Positions 15,201 through 30,009 of a stretch of DNA of 64,000 bases are shown here, piece after piece (position 1 is the first letter of the stretch; every line of letters begins with the position of its first letter). The translations under genes and the position numbers were made by a program. This DNA is from Amaranthus tricolor (Eukaryota > Streptophyta > Magnoliopsida > Caryophyllales > Amaranthaceae), in assembly GCF_026212465.1 (NCBI RefSeq), contig NC_080058.1, forward strand, positions 12,473,404-12,537,403, in the 5' to 3' direction. The notes under the pieces were generated by a model. The model was not told the origin of the DNA. It was given only the letters and a program-made list of their open reading frames with translations, and searched no databases.

Positions 15201-17943
15201 ATGGTCTCCTTTCCTTTTTCTTAAAGTTAGTGCATTATCAAATGTGACATTTGATTAGAATACGAGGGAGTATAATTAAATCCAAAATCAAGTAGGCCTA
15301 AATTTAGATCGAATTCTAGTAACCCTATTTCCTTCGCTCAAACCAATATTTAGACCTAAGCTAGTAGTAACGTTTATCAACCTAGCTCATTTTCAACTTA
15401 ATCTCGACTTCAATTCGAGTCAAACAACTGCAAACCCGAATTGGATTATTGTCCAACTCAATCATCAACCAAACCTATTTCGACTTGTTACCGAAAAGTT
15501 TTTTAACCCACCACGACATGCATGGTCCTACTATAACCAAATCCAAAGCAGACATGAGGTTTCATCAATTTGAGTCTTAACAAAACAAAATTGCAATCAG
15601 CGTGAACATGAAAAAAAAGCGTTGGCACACCTCATGGTTTGACTTTGACATATGCTTGGATAGGATATTGGGGTTTACTATTTAATTTATGCTGTCATAT
15701 ATATGGAGTTTTGTTAGCATACTTCAAGTTTGGACTCGGTTGATCGACTTTGACTCATCCTTGGGATAGTTTATTGGTAGTTGAGAGACTTCAAACTTTC
15801 ACGAGTCTTGTTGACTTTGGGTTTTGTTTGGATCTATTCAGTTGTAAGTATCTCAGTTCCTCAAGTTTAGATTTGAATATGACTTCATGGATTTGATCAA
15901 ATTTTGGTTGTTATGAGTTGCTTATCAAAGCCAGTGCTGATTTGATCTAGTATTGCCTAATTCATTTATCCACCCTGAAAATTGTGAATTGCAAAATACA
16001 TTTGAATCGGCTGCCATTTTGGGTGATTTATGAATTCGTATTACGTATCCTGCAAAATTAATTTTGTGTACAGATTAAGTCACCTTGCTATACAGATTAC
16101 TTTCCATGCTACAATTTTTGGAATTGGATTAAGAATTTGACATTGTTGTATTTGTTATTTGCAGTAATTCCTCCCTTTGGTTACCAAATCAATAAAGTCA
16201 AAAGGTCACTGAGAATGAATGTAGAAATCCCATCTTGCGTTTTGACTTCTTTAGACAGTGACTTGCCCAACATCTGAAACAATAACAAAACTAGTAAATA
16301 ACATAAGTATAAAAATAATGAGATTTATAAGACTAATGGAAGAAAGTAGTTAATAAAACAAGGGATTACTGAAAGCTTGACAGGCTCCAATAAAGGCAAA
16401 GCCATAAAATCTGAAAAATCAAAGAACTAGATTAGCTAACAGTGGAGAAATAAATGCAGAAATAAAAGCAATCTAACCTAAAATTATAACTACAATGAAT
16501 CTCTCCAATATAGCTGAAATAAATTGTGACATATTAGGTATAAGGGTAATTGTGTAAATAGATCATCTAGTAGTTAGTAAGGGTATTTTGGTAATTAGAT
16601 CCTCTAGTAATAGTCTTTAAATACTCTTGTATTATGCTTTTAGGGGGCATTCAAGAAGAAATCAGAAATAAGAAAATAAGAGCAGGCAGCAGCTCGAATA
16701 CTGCACTAACATTTTGTTCTTTTATTCTGTGTGTTCTATCTGTCATCCATCTTTCTTGAATCTGTTGCAGGCACCAAACACACCAAATCTGGGTGTGTTA
16801 CATAAATCTAAAATCCTAGACCCATATTTATACTGAGAGCGAATTGTAAAAAAAGTAATACAAGTAAACAAAAGCTATGAGATAATTTTTAAGCAAGAAT
16901 AGCTGCACAGCTTGAGTTTTGTCTCTGGGGTTTGGACGCACTACCTGCTCTTGATTTCCACTTTTACATTTTTGGCACAAACCACTAAATTAGCACACCA
17001 AAACACCTTTGAAACTCAACATGAAAACCCACTCGCAAGTGCTATGAAAGAGCATTTCTCAACAAGATGACCCAAAAACTTGATGTAATAGCTGCTGATA
17101 AAGTGGGCTTTAGTAAGTGCTTTGTCTATATTGTACTCGGATGAGTTAAAGTACAGCTTAGGTCTCATTCTAAGTTTCCCAAGTGACTGCTGAAGTAGTG
17201 GATCGAGTCAATACTAATGATGTTATGAAGATTACTATACAATGAGATATATTTCTATTGAGATATTTGGCTTACAATTTAGTTGTAGACTAGTGTGACA
17301 TCTTATTAGTGGAATAAAGGGTTACAAGTAACAGGTGAACATATGTCATCATCGGATTATCTTTTGGCATATCAATTGTAGTTGTTTTTTAATTTTTGTA
17401 ACAGCAAGTGGCTCAAAGCCTCTGGCTTGTTTTTTCCTGGAAATTTTTGGTGTATATTGGTGAAATTTAACCACTTCTAAGTCTCATTTTCATTTTGTTG
17501 ATAATGTGGTGGTTCACTGTATGCTTTTGTGCTGGGGCTTGCATAGATATAGTTGACTGATTTGATGCATTATTGCTTTATTTCAATACTACGTATTTTC
17601 TGTTTAATATTTATTGTGTGCTCAAGGAGTACAGGTTTACTCTTCTAAGGATCCTTATTTTTGAAATATTTTTTAAATACTTAGTGATACATTAACTTTT
17701 CAAGCTAATCTTTGCATATCTGCTGACAGTGTCTCGTTATTCAAGCATTATATCCTTTGATTTTATCATTGTGTCGATGGACAATGGGCCTTAGATGTCA
17801 ATTGTCAAGTTCATCTTACTGTTTGTGCTGTGTGTTACAGGCAAATGTTGATTGCTGATGCCAAAGCTTTTATTTCTCAAATTCCTGGATCTCTGAAAGC
17901 GAGCCTAATAGAACACATTAGATCATTTAGCAGCCAAAACTAG
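9274..17943 (+). CDS. UBP25: Ubiquitin-specific protease (UBP25-like), eight exons
   Basis: A deubiquitinase of peptidase family C19 that cleaves ubiquitin from proteins. Exons: 9274-9451, 10157-10646, 10739-10814, 10911-11003, 12848-12934, 13021-13877, 14296-14421, 17841-17943. All introns are GT-AG and the phases join exactly to 2010 nt, 669 residues. The Cys box 'GLKNLGNSCYLNSVLQCL' gives catalytic Cys32; 'SPESGHYYAY' gives His302; 'CCNDSYV' gives Asn318/Asp319. Two CxxC pairs (C174/C177, C221/C224) form the expected zinc ribbon. The 'QEDAHEFL' box is present. The catalytic domain ends near residue 340; the rest is a Lys/Ser/Asn-rich, low-complexity tail, then a Lys/Arg-rich segment. The N-terminus 'SWQPNLPRLKRKNG' before the Cys box resembles plant UBP25; the exact paralogue is from memory of the family and less certain than the enzyme class. 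Start chosen as the first ATG in frame before the Cys box. Confidence 0.93.
11004..12847 (+). other. Intron 4 of the UBP gene
   Basis: 1844 bp, bounded by GTGAGC at the donor and TTTTGTGCAG at the acceptor. I saw no inserted element with clear ends and no conserved coding stretch. Confidence 0.8.
14775..15013. mobile_element. Stowaway-like MITE in UBP intron 7
   Basis: About 239 bp from 'TAACTCCCCTCC' to 'GGAGGGAGTA'. The ends are inverted copies of the CTCCCTCC-type terminus of Tc1/mariner-derived Stowaway MITEs, with TA at the edges. Interior similarity to the next element shows they belong to one family. Confidence 0.65.
15033..15272. mobile_element. Second Stowaway-like MITE, 20 bp downstream, same orientation
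   Basis: 240 bp from TACTCCCTTCTATTTGAATC; the reverse complement of the right end is TACTCCCTCGTATTCTAATC, so the inverted repeats match at 15 of 20 positions. The interior ('TTTTCTTATTT-GTAACCTTTT', 'ATTATCACTTTTT', 'TTAGTGCATT-TCAAATG') is shared with the element at 14775-15013. Confidence 0.75.
16525..16802 (+). mobile_element. Solo LTR in UBP intron 7
   Basis: 278 bp starting TGTGACATA and ending TGTGTTACA, flanked on both sides by the 5-bp target duplication TAAAT (16520-16524 and 16803-16807). Inside is an AT-rich promoter-like stretch (about 16610-16640). A lone LTR with a target duplication is the usual product of recombination between the two LTRs of one element. The superfamily is not certain; the small size suggests copia. 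It is unrelated to the other LTR families in the window. Confidence 0.85.
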
Positions 17944-19059
17944 TTCATTGTTGTTACTTGCAAATTCGCAGGGCAAAAGAAGGTAATGCCACTTACCATT
18001 TTATATAATGCAAACTCGCATGCGACCAGGAGTAGTAAACTTGTTTGTAAAATCTGGGATGCGTGTTATAAGGATCACCCATTTGTACTGGGTGGCGCTT
18101 GATGAAGATATGACTATTTTCTTCGCATTCCTCTGCTGAAAGGAAGTGATACTTGTCGGATGGATAATTTTTGAGGATTGAGATGTTAGAATTTCTAAAG
18201 GTTTTGCTCGGTTCGGCTGTTGAATGAACAGAGATGCTCGGAAATTGATGTATTATGTTCTGTGTATGATATTCTCTTTGGTTCTACCTTTAACTATCCC
18301 ATTTTATGGATGTGCAACAATTTTATCCATGAAAATGTGGCCGGAGATATGGATGTATACACCAGCTCTGAGTTTTTGTATGATTTTGTTCATCGCTAGG
18401 TTGCATTCATATACTACAGTTCTGCATAGTGGTTGTTTGCATCCTTTACTAATGTTTTAGCGCTTTTCGACTATTACACAGTTTTGAGATCAACAATGCG
18501 ATCATATCACAAATTATTTTTCGGCTACTTTCTGTGCTACAAGAATTTGTACCCCGAAAAAAGCTGTAGAAGAGGTGCGATATAGATGGGAACTAATTCA
18601 AGTCATTGATGCTATTTTTACATGACTTCAATGAGTATATTTTTATATAATTGATGAATTTTCTGTAGAATTGGTTTTTCATTTTGTATTTGAGAATTGG
18701 GTTTCCATTTCTCGCATGAATTTTTTGAGTGGCTGTTGTTTGCAGGTAGCCTTGAGTATGACGTTCAATTGATGAGGTGCTGCGTCTGCACCCAATATGA
18801 CGCGCGCTACTTTTAAACTAATGCTCGACTCACCATACCTTCATATGCGCATCTAAATGCAAGTACTTATTTTAAGTGCATCAAAACGTGAGTGACTTAC
18901 ATTAAGATTTAACTTAAATCTAACGAGATTTCAGATGAATATATTTTATCTTCAATATATATTTTAAAAATCTAATTTTAATTTTTTCTCTGAAATTGAA
19001 CAAACTTAATATGAACAAATAAAAAAGAACAAAAGAAATATTATTTCAAGTCCAAAACT
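17944..19059 (+). other. 3' untranslated region and intergenic
   Basis: T-rich sequence after the UBP stop; a 78-aa frame at 18224-18460 is hydrophobic but has no family features and is more likely part of the 3' UTR. No further gene seen up to the hAT-like element. Confidence 0.5.
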
Positions 19060-19067
19060 ACTGCAAA

Positions 19068-19836
19068 TAGAGGTGTTTATTCGGGTGATCGGGTCGGTTT
19101 CGGATGAGTGTCATTCGATTCGGTTGTATTTCAGATCGATTATTTTTCGGCTGTGTGTTACAACAGGTCACACTCGGGTCGAGTCGATTAGTCACGGTTT
19201 GGTTGGAGATCGGTTATTCAAGCTATCGGGTTAGCATCGATTAAAGTTCGTATCGAGTGTCAATCGGTCTCGGGTTGCCATCGGTTACTAATTGGTTCGG
19301 TTTTGTCGGTTACAGATCGGGTTTGGGTTTTTTTTTTTTAAAAACAAAATTCGGCTACGTATTACTAATTACTATCGATCGAATTAATATCAAATTAAGT
19401 TAGTTATTTTTTAATTGGTGACAAGATTCCTTTTACTCAAAGCAAAATAGTTAAAATGCAAATTAATTAGTAATCATTATTACTTTGTTACTTTTATTTG
19501 TTTGACCGAAAATTAAAATTATAAAGTTTTATTAATTTTCATCTAACTCAATTAAACGTAGTTAAATAAACATTATCCATTGATTATTAACTCTAAATAT
19601 ATGAAACCATGTATTTATAAAACCATGTAGTCGGATATGACTCGGGTTAGTTATTATTAGGTTCGGGTCATTTGGAAAAATCGGTTACAGCTCGGGTTCA
19701 GTTTTTCCATTTTCGATTGTCAATCAGTTCGGGTACAATTTCGGTTCGATAAACCTAAAAGGGAACACATTTTCGAATCGGTTTACTATCAATTTCAATT
19801 CAGATTTTCGAGTCGGATCTCTTTTGAACAGCTCTA
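19068..19836. mobile_element. Non-autonomous hAT-like element rich in TCGGGT/TCGGTT
   Basis: 769 bp. The left end TAGAGGTGTTTATTCGGGTG and the reverse complement of the right end TAGAGCTGTTCAAAAGAGAT share the TAGAG-TGTT core of plant hAT non-autonomous elements. Just outside lie ACTGCAAA (19060-19067) and ACCGCAAA (19837-19844), an 8-bp target duplication with one mismatch. The interior has many degenerate TCGGGT/TCGGTT copies on both flanks of an AT-rich centre. No transposase is encoded. It ends 215 bp before the start of the next gene, so it sits in or beside its promoter. Confidence 0.75.
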
Positions 19837-20018
19837 ACCGCAAATAATAACATTATCCAAACCCAAAATTCTAGATAGTAATAAATGCCACGATCAACAT
19901 TCTAGAAAAGGCTGAGAGAATAAAGAGAATGATTGTACAGATGCCAATCTCATCCAGGAGCTTCTAGGTAGTTCATTGATTAGTAATAACAAGTTTAAAA
20001 AGCCAATAATTTGTATGA

Positions 20019-21376
<1,358 letters not shown>

Positions 21377-24300
21377 TACGATGTATTATATTTGTTCTTA
21401 ATTACATTTACTATGTAAGCATTAAGCTTGCTTTTATTTAATGTTCTATGGAACATATGTTACACGTGGGAAATAGATTTATTGGTTCTATTTAGCAAAA
21501 AGCTTGTATATAATGAGCTTTAATAAAATATGAAATTTAATATATAAAATGGAATAAGCTATGTCTATATATATTGGACTTAAATTCAAATTTGTTTTTC
21601 AAAATAAGAACATAGATTTGGGCCAAACGCTTAAAACTTAAAACTTTAAGCACGTATAAAATTTTGTATCGAAGAGTCTAAGCTCATACCCATCTATGGT
21701 TAAAGGTCACACCTAGATTTGTGTATTTAGCGAGTTGACATAATTTTGATTTAACATTTGTATTTTGAGTTTACGAGAGGACTTAATTATAATTGTACAA
21801 TAAAAAAATGAAGTTGGTTAAAAAATGAGTTATATTTTTATTATTATTTTTTTTAATGCTGATTTAACATTATAATTATTTTCCATTATAGTGTTTCATT
21901 AAGTCCGTCTGATAAGCTTATTCTGAGTAGATATTAAGTTGAGTTAGATTAAAGACTGCAAAAGTTGGCTGAACTTGAGTTTTAGTATGTTCAATTCGTG
22001 TTTGCATGGAACTTAAAGACAAATTCGGGTTTGAATTACTATTACTCTGCCTTCGATCATGGCATGTTTATAAGTTAAATATTTGTAAACTGAAACACAA
22101 ATAAATGTCTGTTAATAATTTTAAGTAACAGATAAACAATAACTTTTTCTAATTATTTGTTTTAGTCTATTGATAATTAGGACTATTAAAAGAAATTCAT
22201 TCATTTTAGTATCTATATTAAATTAAGTATTATATGAAACATAAAAATAAATGAAAGCACAAATTGTATAAATGTTGTATGATTATGTAAAAGGAAAAGA
22301 AGTATAAATAGAACAAGAAATTTCATTTGTACTTAATGGACATGGATTTAGGCCTATTCAAGAAAACCCAACTAATTTAACCTGATCCGACGACCCGCAT
22401 CTTAAATGCTGGGTCATAAAAGGGTAAAAAATAAAAATTATGGGTTGTATACCCGACTTGGCTAATTGAAGTCCGGTCATGGACCAAAAAATAATTTAAG
22501 TCGGGTACCTGATGACCCGTTTATTTTAGAGAATTTTTATTATTTATTAAAAATACTGTTCATGCATTTTCAAAACCAGTATTTCAATTGGGTTTGTATT
22601 TTATATTTATGAAACATCCAGAATATATTTCTAGTTAATCACTTGGGTTTGTTTTCTCTATTTATGAAACATCCAGAAAAGATTTAAAGAAAATCCTTTA
22701 ATTTGTGTTGAAAATGCTAGCACCAATTCATGCACAGATTTTTTCATTTTCTAATTTGCATGATTTTATGTTTTTAGTTTGTTTTCTAATTGAATTTGAC
22801 AGATAAATTTGTTTGATTGATATGCCACAAATAAAATCGGGTACCTCGTGTGCTGACCCGATTTATCCGGGTACCTAATATGTAGGTACCCACATAAATC
22901 AGGTCGGAATACGGGCCCGTTAAAATAGCTACCCGTCTAACCGGATATCCGGTTATAAAACACCCTAATTGAAAGTATTAAAACAAATATCAACCATAGA
23001 TTAATCAGATCAATTGATTCATGTACGGTCCGCAACATTTTACTATCTATAAGGAAAGAAAATTTGATCTTTTAGATCCAAAGGATCAATATGACCCAAT
23101 TATCATCTGTCTCGTGGATTGAATCCTACGTCTCAAACTTTCAACCTAACTCCTAGTGGCGTGCATTTCCCAACTGTCAAGTCTCATCAGCATTCACGTA
23201 TTATATTACTTTTATAAAATTTTTCAATACACTAGCATTCAGTTTATGTATTATCTAACTGCTGTAATATTTTTAAGTGCTTAGCAATTTCCATTTAATT
23301 CATCATTTTAATATTTCTACCTTTATAAATATTCGTTGTCTTTATAATTTGCCCTAAATAAATTTTTATGCTCTTAAATGTTTAATTTATTATTTTAACG
23401 TTAACATTGTTATCCATTAGGTACCAATATAATGGCAGAGTTTGACGTGATTTTTATTGCGCCGTTATATAACAAAATATAATGATGGGATGTCTCACAG
23501 ACTCGTTACAAATAGTTGATTAACAGAGCGATCGACTTTTAATTCTTGAATAACTCGAGTTAAATAACATCTTCTTGAATAACTGGAGTTAAATAACATC
23601 CTCGGACACCAAGTATTAGTTGGATTGCAAAATGAAATACGTATTGACTCCATTTTCCACATTATAGCCAAACAAGTTTAGGCATTAGTTCCGTTCCGTT
23701 CAAATCAAAACACCTACTGAATTGTTTAAAAGTCTTAAAAACTAATTTCTTTATCCTTTCAATTTTACTTATGGTATACTTTTTTATTTCAAAATACTTA
23801 TAATATTTACTTTTTTACGTGATTTAATAAATTAAATCAATCCTTAATCCTTAATATCTATAATTATTTAAGATAAAAAATTATAAATATGATATTAATA
23901 ATTTTTATATTGAGACAAATCAAACAAAATTTCACTTAGCTATTAAATTATAGATTAAAAATTAATTACAAATTAAAAAGATAAATAAATAGTACAAGTA
24001 TTTCCAATATTACTTATAAATTGGAACGGAGAAAGTAGATTGTTGAGTATCTCTCAAAAGATCATTAAAGACTATTCAAATAATTGATCAAGAAAACTAT
24101 ACTTCATGTCACCAAATCAAAGTGTGCCTTAATTTAACCAATTAAATCATAGTCAGACATCAAACCAAGAATGTTAAGCTTAATGTGACCACTGAATCAT
24201 GAATCAATTATGCTCAATAACATAATCAGTGACATACTTGAACTCAAATTAACCCGTACTTTCTCCGTTCTGAAATACTTGTTACATAAGTATTTTTGAT

Positions 24301-24787
24301 ATTATTTATCGTTTAAGATTATTTTATATGTTGCTGCTAATGTGTAAGATAAAATATAGTCAACTGAGATCTTGTCTGAATCATCTAATCGCATACTTCC
24401 AAAGTATTAAGTTTTTATAATTTTTAGAGGCATATAGTTTAATATATAAATCATCAAAATAATACATTGAATTGTGTAATAAGTCAAATGTAGCAAATAT
24501 GGTGGAAAGGAAGAAGTATAAAATTGGAAACAATGAATCTTCCATGCTTATATATACCCAATCCTTAAAGTTCGAAGCCCTTTTCATTTTATCGCTACCT
24601 TTTTTTAATAAAATTACTAAAATGCCCTTAGACTTAATGTTTTATAAACACTTTAATCTCACTCCATAACTCTTATATCTCTCTAAAAACAAATACTTAA
24701 AATTTGTAGATCAAAAGCTTAGGAAACTCAAAACGATAATTTTAAGGTAATTTCTAATCAAATCTCACTTAACTTAGTCAAAGAAAT
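21377..24787. other. Intergenic with repeat remnants
   Basis: AT-rich, no gene. It contains a hAT-like candidate (22331-22971), a direct duplication of about 26 bp near 23546-23602 ('CTTGAATAACTCGAGTTAAA' and its copy with one change), and near 24205-24260 a stretch resembling the promoter of the third GST gene. Ends like 'AACGGAGAAAGTA' near 24020-24037 and 'TACTTTCTCCGTTC' near 24256 look like Stowaway-type termini facing away from each other, without partners that I could define. Confidence 0.5.
22331..22971. mobile_element. Possible non-autonomous hAT-like element
   Basis: The left side TTTAGGCCTATTCAAGAAAA and the reverse complement of the right side TTAGGGTGTTTTATAACC share a TTAGG-T-TT core; flanks are rich in GGGTACC / CCCGAC words around an AT-rich centre. 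No 8-bp duplication was seen, so this is a candidate only. Confidence 0.4.
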
Positions 24788-24798
24788 AAAAAAGAAAT

Positions 24799-24801
<3 letters not shown>

Positions 24802-24830
<29 letters not shown>
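24802..24830 (+). repeat. 29-base G homopolymer
   Basis: An uninterrupted run of 29 G lies inside the left inverted end of the MULE-like remnant. The matching right end has only short G runs (GAGAGGGACGG), so the run is an expansion of one arm or an assembly/sequencing artefact. Confidence 0.9.
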
Positions 24831-24923
24831 TCGTGCGCAACCAGACCGCAGCCGAATCGCACACAACATGTGAATATCACTTCTCTTCTCTTCTAATTGA
24901 TTGTCTTACATTGTAAATCTGAT

Positions 24924-25410
24924 TCATACTAGGCAAAAACACCAGGGAAATTTTGCCTTATATATGAAGGTCATGATTAAGGCAGGTTTATCTACAATTA
25001 ACCTAGTTGCTCTTACATGACCATCTCTATATACTAAAAATTGATGGTTATGTCTTCCTTTTTCACCGGGACACATTCTCACAGTCCAAGGTCTTTCTTC
25101 TAGTTCATGATTACTTCCTATAATCATAAATTTACAACCACATGCTCTAATTCTAGAACTGGGTCAAGCAACAAATCTAAGTTATACAATTAACCCCTAA
25201 TTTTATCATAACGATGACATTGTGCATACAAACTAACTCTAGAACGTCCCTATCTATGTTTATACGAGGCACGTGTAAAATGAAAACCAAATTCTTATGC
25301 TATCTCATTGGCCCAAGAATGTACAAAATCCAATTCACCATCCGTAACAAATCTAACAGAATAATCTGCATTATCACCTAAACTTTCAAAGTCCTGCAAA
25401 TGTAAATTAT
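24924..25410 (-). pseudogene. FAR1/MULE-type zinc-finger domain, truncated and frameshifted
   Basis: Reading the reverse strand, one frame near 25410-25320 gives 'ADYSVRFVTDGELDFVHSWANEIA'. Then 'RSRVSLYAQCHRYDKIRG' follows in a shifted frame near 25250. Finally 'CKFMIIGSNHE-LEERPWTVRMC', a short spacer and 'HNHQFLVYRDGHVRATRL' runs over 25140-24970. The Cys and His-x-His residues fit the WRKY/GCM1-like zinc finger at the start of FAR1/FHY3 and MULE transposases. The catalytic core is missing, and stops separate the blocks. It is a dead piece of a Mutator-like transposase. Confidence 0.7.
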
Positions 25411-25644
25411 TTTCTAAACATTAATAAATATTAAGTAAATAATAATAATATAATAATATTAATCAAATAAAGTATTAAGTTAGTATAATATAAACAAAAT
25501 AAACATACATAATACAAACTAAATAAAATAATTATAAATATTAAGTTTGTATAATATAAATAAATTTTAAAAAATAATATAACATATATTAAATATTATT
25601 AAAATAATTTAAATAAACAAGGGAATTAAAATATCAAAAAAAAG

Positions 25645-25766
25645 TGAAGGAGGGAGTCGCGCGCGACAGACCTGCGGATAGGTCACCTGAAACGTGCGAT
25701 CGGACTTGCCCGTTTCACGCGACCAAACCGCGATACTGTCGCGCACGACCGTCCCTCTCCATTTTT
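25645..25766. repeat. CpG-rich hairpin of about 120 bp
   Basis: GGAGGGAGTCGCGCGCGACAG at the left is mirrored by CTGTCGCGCACGACCGTCCC at the right around a CG-rich loop, in otherwise AT-rich DNA. The arms also match the outer end of the MULE-like remnant, so this looks like a doubled, inverted terminus. Confidence 0.75.
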
Positions 25767-25770
25767 TTAA

Positions 25771-26365
25771 TGGATTTTGAAGCTTATAGAATCATATTGA
25801 TGCTCATTTTCGTTGGCCATTGTAGTTCGATTTTTAGTTTTTAACTTGTTTTAGTTTGATGAATTTTCGAAGAGAGTTTTTAGACTGATATTAAAAAAAT
25901 TAAAGGTTTGAAAAGTAACCAGGACAATCTTAGAATGTCAATATATAAGAGATGACGACAAAATGAAAGAGGCTAAGAACTTTAATAATGCCCTATATAT
26001 ATAGTATACACAACTGACTACACATTACTTGATCAATAGCTAAAAAGAATAAGTGCTACTCTTGTAAGAGACGTTTTTTGGTGAAACGATAAAAAAAAAA
26101 TCACATACTGAAAATATGAATTATTAGTCTATTTAAACCATGTACAAGATACATTTTACGTACAGTAAGACTAGACGGAGTTTAAATTAATCGACTATAG
26201 TCAGATGAAGGAACAATTTTTCTAAATTTGACGAGATCACCAGATCATGAACTTATTTATTCAATACGTAATCAACCACACATTTAGACTAAATTGGGTT
26301 TATAGTGCACTCCACCCGGCATCTTAAAACAAGAGTCGAGATTGAACTCAAAAATCCACAAAAGT
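25771..26365. other. Intergenic, upstream of GST pseudogene
   Basis: No gene. From about 26240 to 26365 it aligns with the promoter of the intact GST at 37626 (shared 'ATCATGAACTTA', 'CGTAATCA', 'ACTAAATTGGGTTTATA', 'TGCACTCCA'), but the TATATAAA and TGACGTAA motifs of that promoter are altered here. Confidence 0.6.
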
Positions 26366-28051
<1,686 letters not shown>

Positions 28052-29143
28052 ATTTTACAAAATTTGCTTTGTATGTCATGCGAATTTAAAACATAAATAA
28101 AATTGCACTCAAACTATGATGAGTGTTCAACTTCTCTTAAATTCAATGCATACATGTTTGCCACAATGTTTTAGGCGCACATCGTTTTTATTTTTTATAT
28201 CGGATATGTAGTCTTTTGTTTGCATTATAACCTGTCAAATCATCATACGTTGTGAAAGATGAGTATTCACCTTAATTATACTCTAAAAGGATTCTATTAA
28301 ATTTTGATTTTGTTAGGATCCTATTGAAATATTTTGTCAAGATGAATATGTTGAAATGAACTTTAAACATTTAAGTGCGGAAAATAAAGTCCTTGGACAA
28401 AACACAAATGTTAAGGAGTTCAGCTCAAGTCTAACTCTTATGGTTCTCTAAACTATTAAGATTATTCGATGTTGTTGTTTCTTATTATTCATTTATCTCT
28501 TGTATTTTATTTTATAATAATATATTACCAAGACATATAGGATTACCAAGTATGCATATGGAATTGAATTGATTATTAATTTCTTTTCCCCCTAGACTTT
28601 AATCAAGAAGGGAAAAAAAAATTAATGTTGGATGTCATTTAAAACTATTTTGCATAATCAGAAAAAAGTTTAATACCACATCTAACAAAAACAAAGAATT
28701 TGTTTTAGATACAACAAGTAATATTATTTAGGGGTTAGGGGTATGATCAAGGTTAGGAGTAGGTGTAAGAGAGGGTTTAGAGGTAGAACAGGAGCAACAA
28801 TGCAAGATCTTAAGGATAGTCCACAGCTTTAGGATAGGGCCACATATAGAACCGTAAATGGGAGGCTATTTTAAGATATTGTATATTTATAAGGTCAGTC
28901 AGTGGTTTAAGCAATTTAAAGAAGTGCTACGATTGCAGATTCGCGTTATATGATTTTTTCTACCATTGCGTCTAGACATTCCCACACTTTGGACATATCT
29001 AATTTAGGTGCAAAAGATGTAAAAGGGGTATGCAGATCTACCAAAGAAACTTTCAAGCCCCAAACGTCCGAGTCACCCAAAATCAACCAAAGTTTATTGA
29101 TTGTGTATTCAACTAAAGAATCTCAATTTATAAGAGTCGTCTC
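28052..29143. other. Intergenic; 3' flank of GST pseudogene, then unique sequence
   Basis: 28052-28450 resembles the 3' flank of the intact GST (38652-39140), for instance 'CTTCTCTTAAATTCAATG' and 'GTGCGGAAA-TAAAGTC-TTGGACAAAACAC'. This shows that the duplication covered flanks as well as the gene. The rest shows no gene; a 75-aa frame at 28950-29177 has no family features and runs into the copia LTR. Confidence 0.55.
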
Positions 29144-29951
29144 TGTTATGAATAGTATTATGAATGGTGTGACTTAAGTGCACAATTGATGTGTGTATTC
29201 ATGTATGACTCTTGGATGAAATCCAATGAGTGTGTTAATGTGGGTATATTAAGTTGAGTCTTGATGATTGTAGTTTATGATGGTGATTAAAAGTATGGAT
29301 TAATGAGGTAATGAAGTGTGAGTTAATCATAGGAGTTATGAGACTTAATGAAGAAGTGCAAGGGTTTAATTCAAGATGCTCTACTATGCAAGTCGAGCAA
29401 TGCTGTCAGAAGCTCTATAAAGTGTCGCTCGACTGAGCGAGCTCTAGAGTGGGTCGAGCGAGCAGACTGAATGCAACCAGAAACTTCCTGTAGCCCGCTC
29501 GACCAAGCGAGCCCCTGTTTTGGTCGAGCGAAGTCTCTGATACTCCTAGGATGTTGTTTTTGACTCTTCAAGTACTTGGGGTTGTCTCACTATCATTTAT
29601 TCATAGCTTTAATGTACTTAATGTTACTTAGTGTGATCTCTCCTATAAATAGAGAGCTCTCATTTACACATAAAACACATCAAACACAACACCTAAGCCA
29701 AATATATAGCCATTTGATTTTATCTCTTACTCAATTGTAATACTTCATTTGTAAGAGTGTTTTATACTCCTTTGATATAACATAACAAGAAACTACATAC
29801 GATGGAGGACGTAACCATCCTTGGGTGAACCTCCTTAAAATATTTATGTCTCTTTGCAAGTTTTACATTATCAAACATTCGTTTAGTTCATTGTTACTAT
29901 TATCGTTCATCAAAGTTCTTAGCATCGTATCGTTTTTTGGTAGTTATTTCA
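29144..29951 (+). repeat. 5' LTR of copia family A element
   Basis: 808 bp, TG...CA. A TATA-like 'CTCCTATAAATAGAGAGCTC' lies near 29640-29660 and gives the likely transcription start shortly after. Contains GCTCGACC/GGTCGAGC palindromes at about 29425-29530. Confidence 0.93.
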
Positions 29952-30009
29952 ATTGATATCAGAGCCAAGTTCTTATTACGGTGTCTTGAGAAGTCGTTGT
30001 TGGTGAAAC

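Larger units (their letters stand above)
14422..17840 (+). other. Intron 7 of the UBP gene, enlarged by insertions
   Basis: 3419 bp between GTAAGT and TGTGTTACAG. It contains two Stowaway-like MITEs and a solo LTR, listed separately; the rest shows no coding signal. Correct splicing joins codon AA|G and leads to the last 33 residues, so the insertions need not harm the protein. Confidence 0.8.
24788..25770 (-). mobile_element. MULE-like transposon remnant with long inverted ends
   Basis: The left end 'AAAAAAGAAATGGAGG' followed by a G run and 'GGTCGTGCGC' is mirrored at the right by the reverse complement 'AAAAAAATGGAGAGGGACGG' and 'TCGTGCGCGACAG'. The inverted repeats extend about 50 bp with indels. 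Between them, on the reverse strand, is a broken FAR1-type DNA-binding domain, as in Mutator-like transposases. No transposase catalytic domain is present. No clear 9-11 bp target duplication was found, so limits are approximate. Confidence 0.6.

Noticed and set aside
18224..18460. Hydrophobic 78-aa frame after the UBP gene
   Set aside because: It lies in the likely 3' UTR in T-rich DNA, which produces hydrophobic frames by chance.
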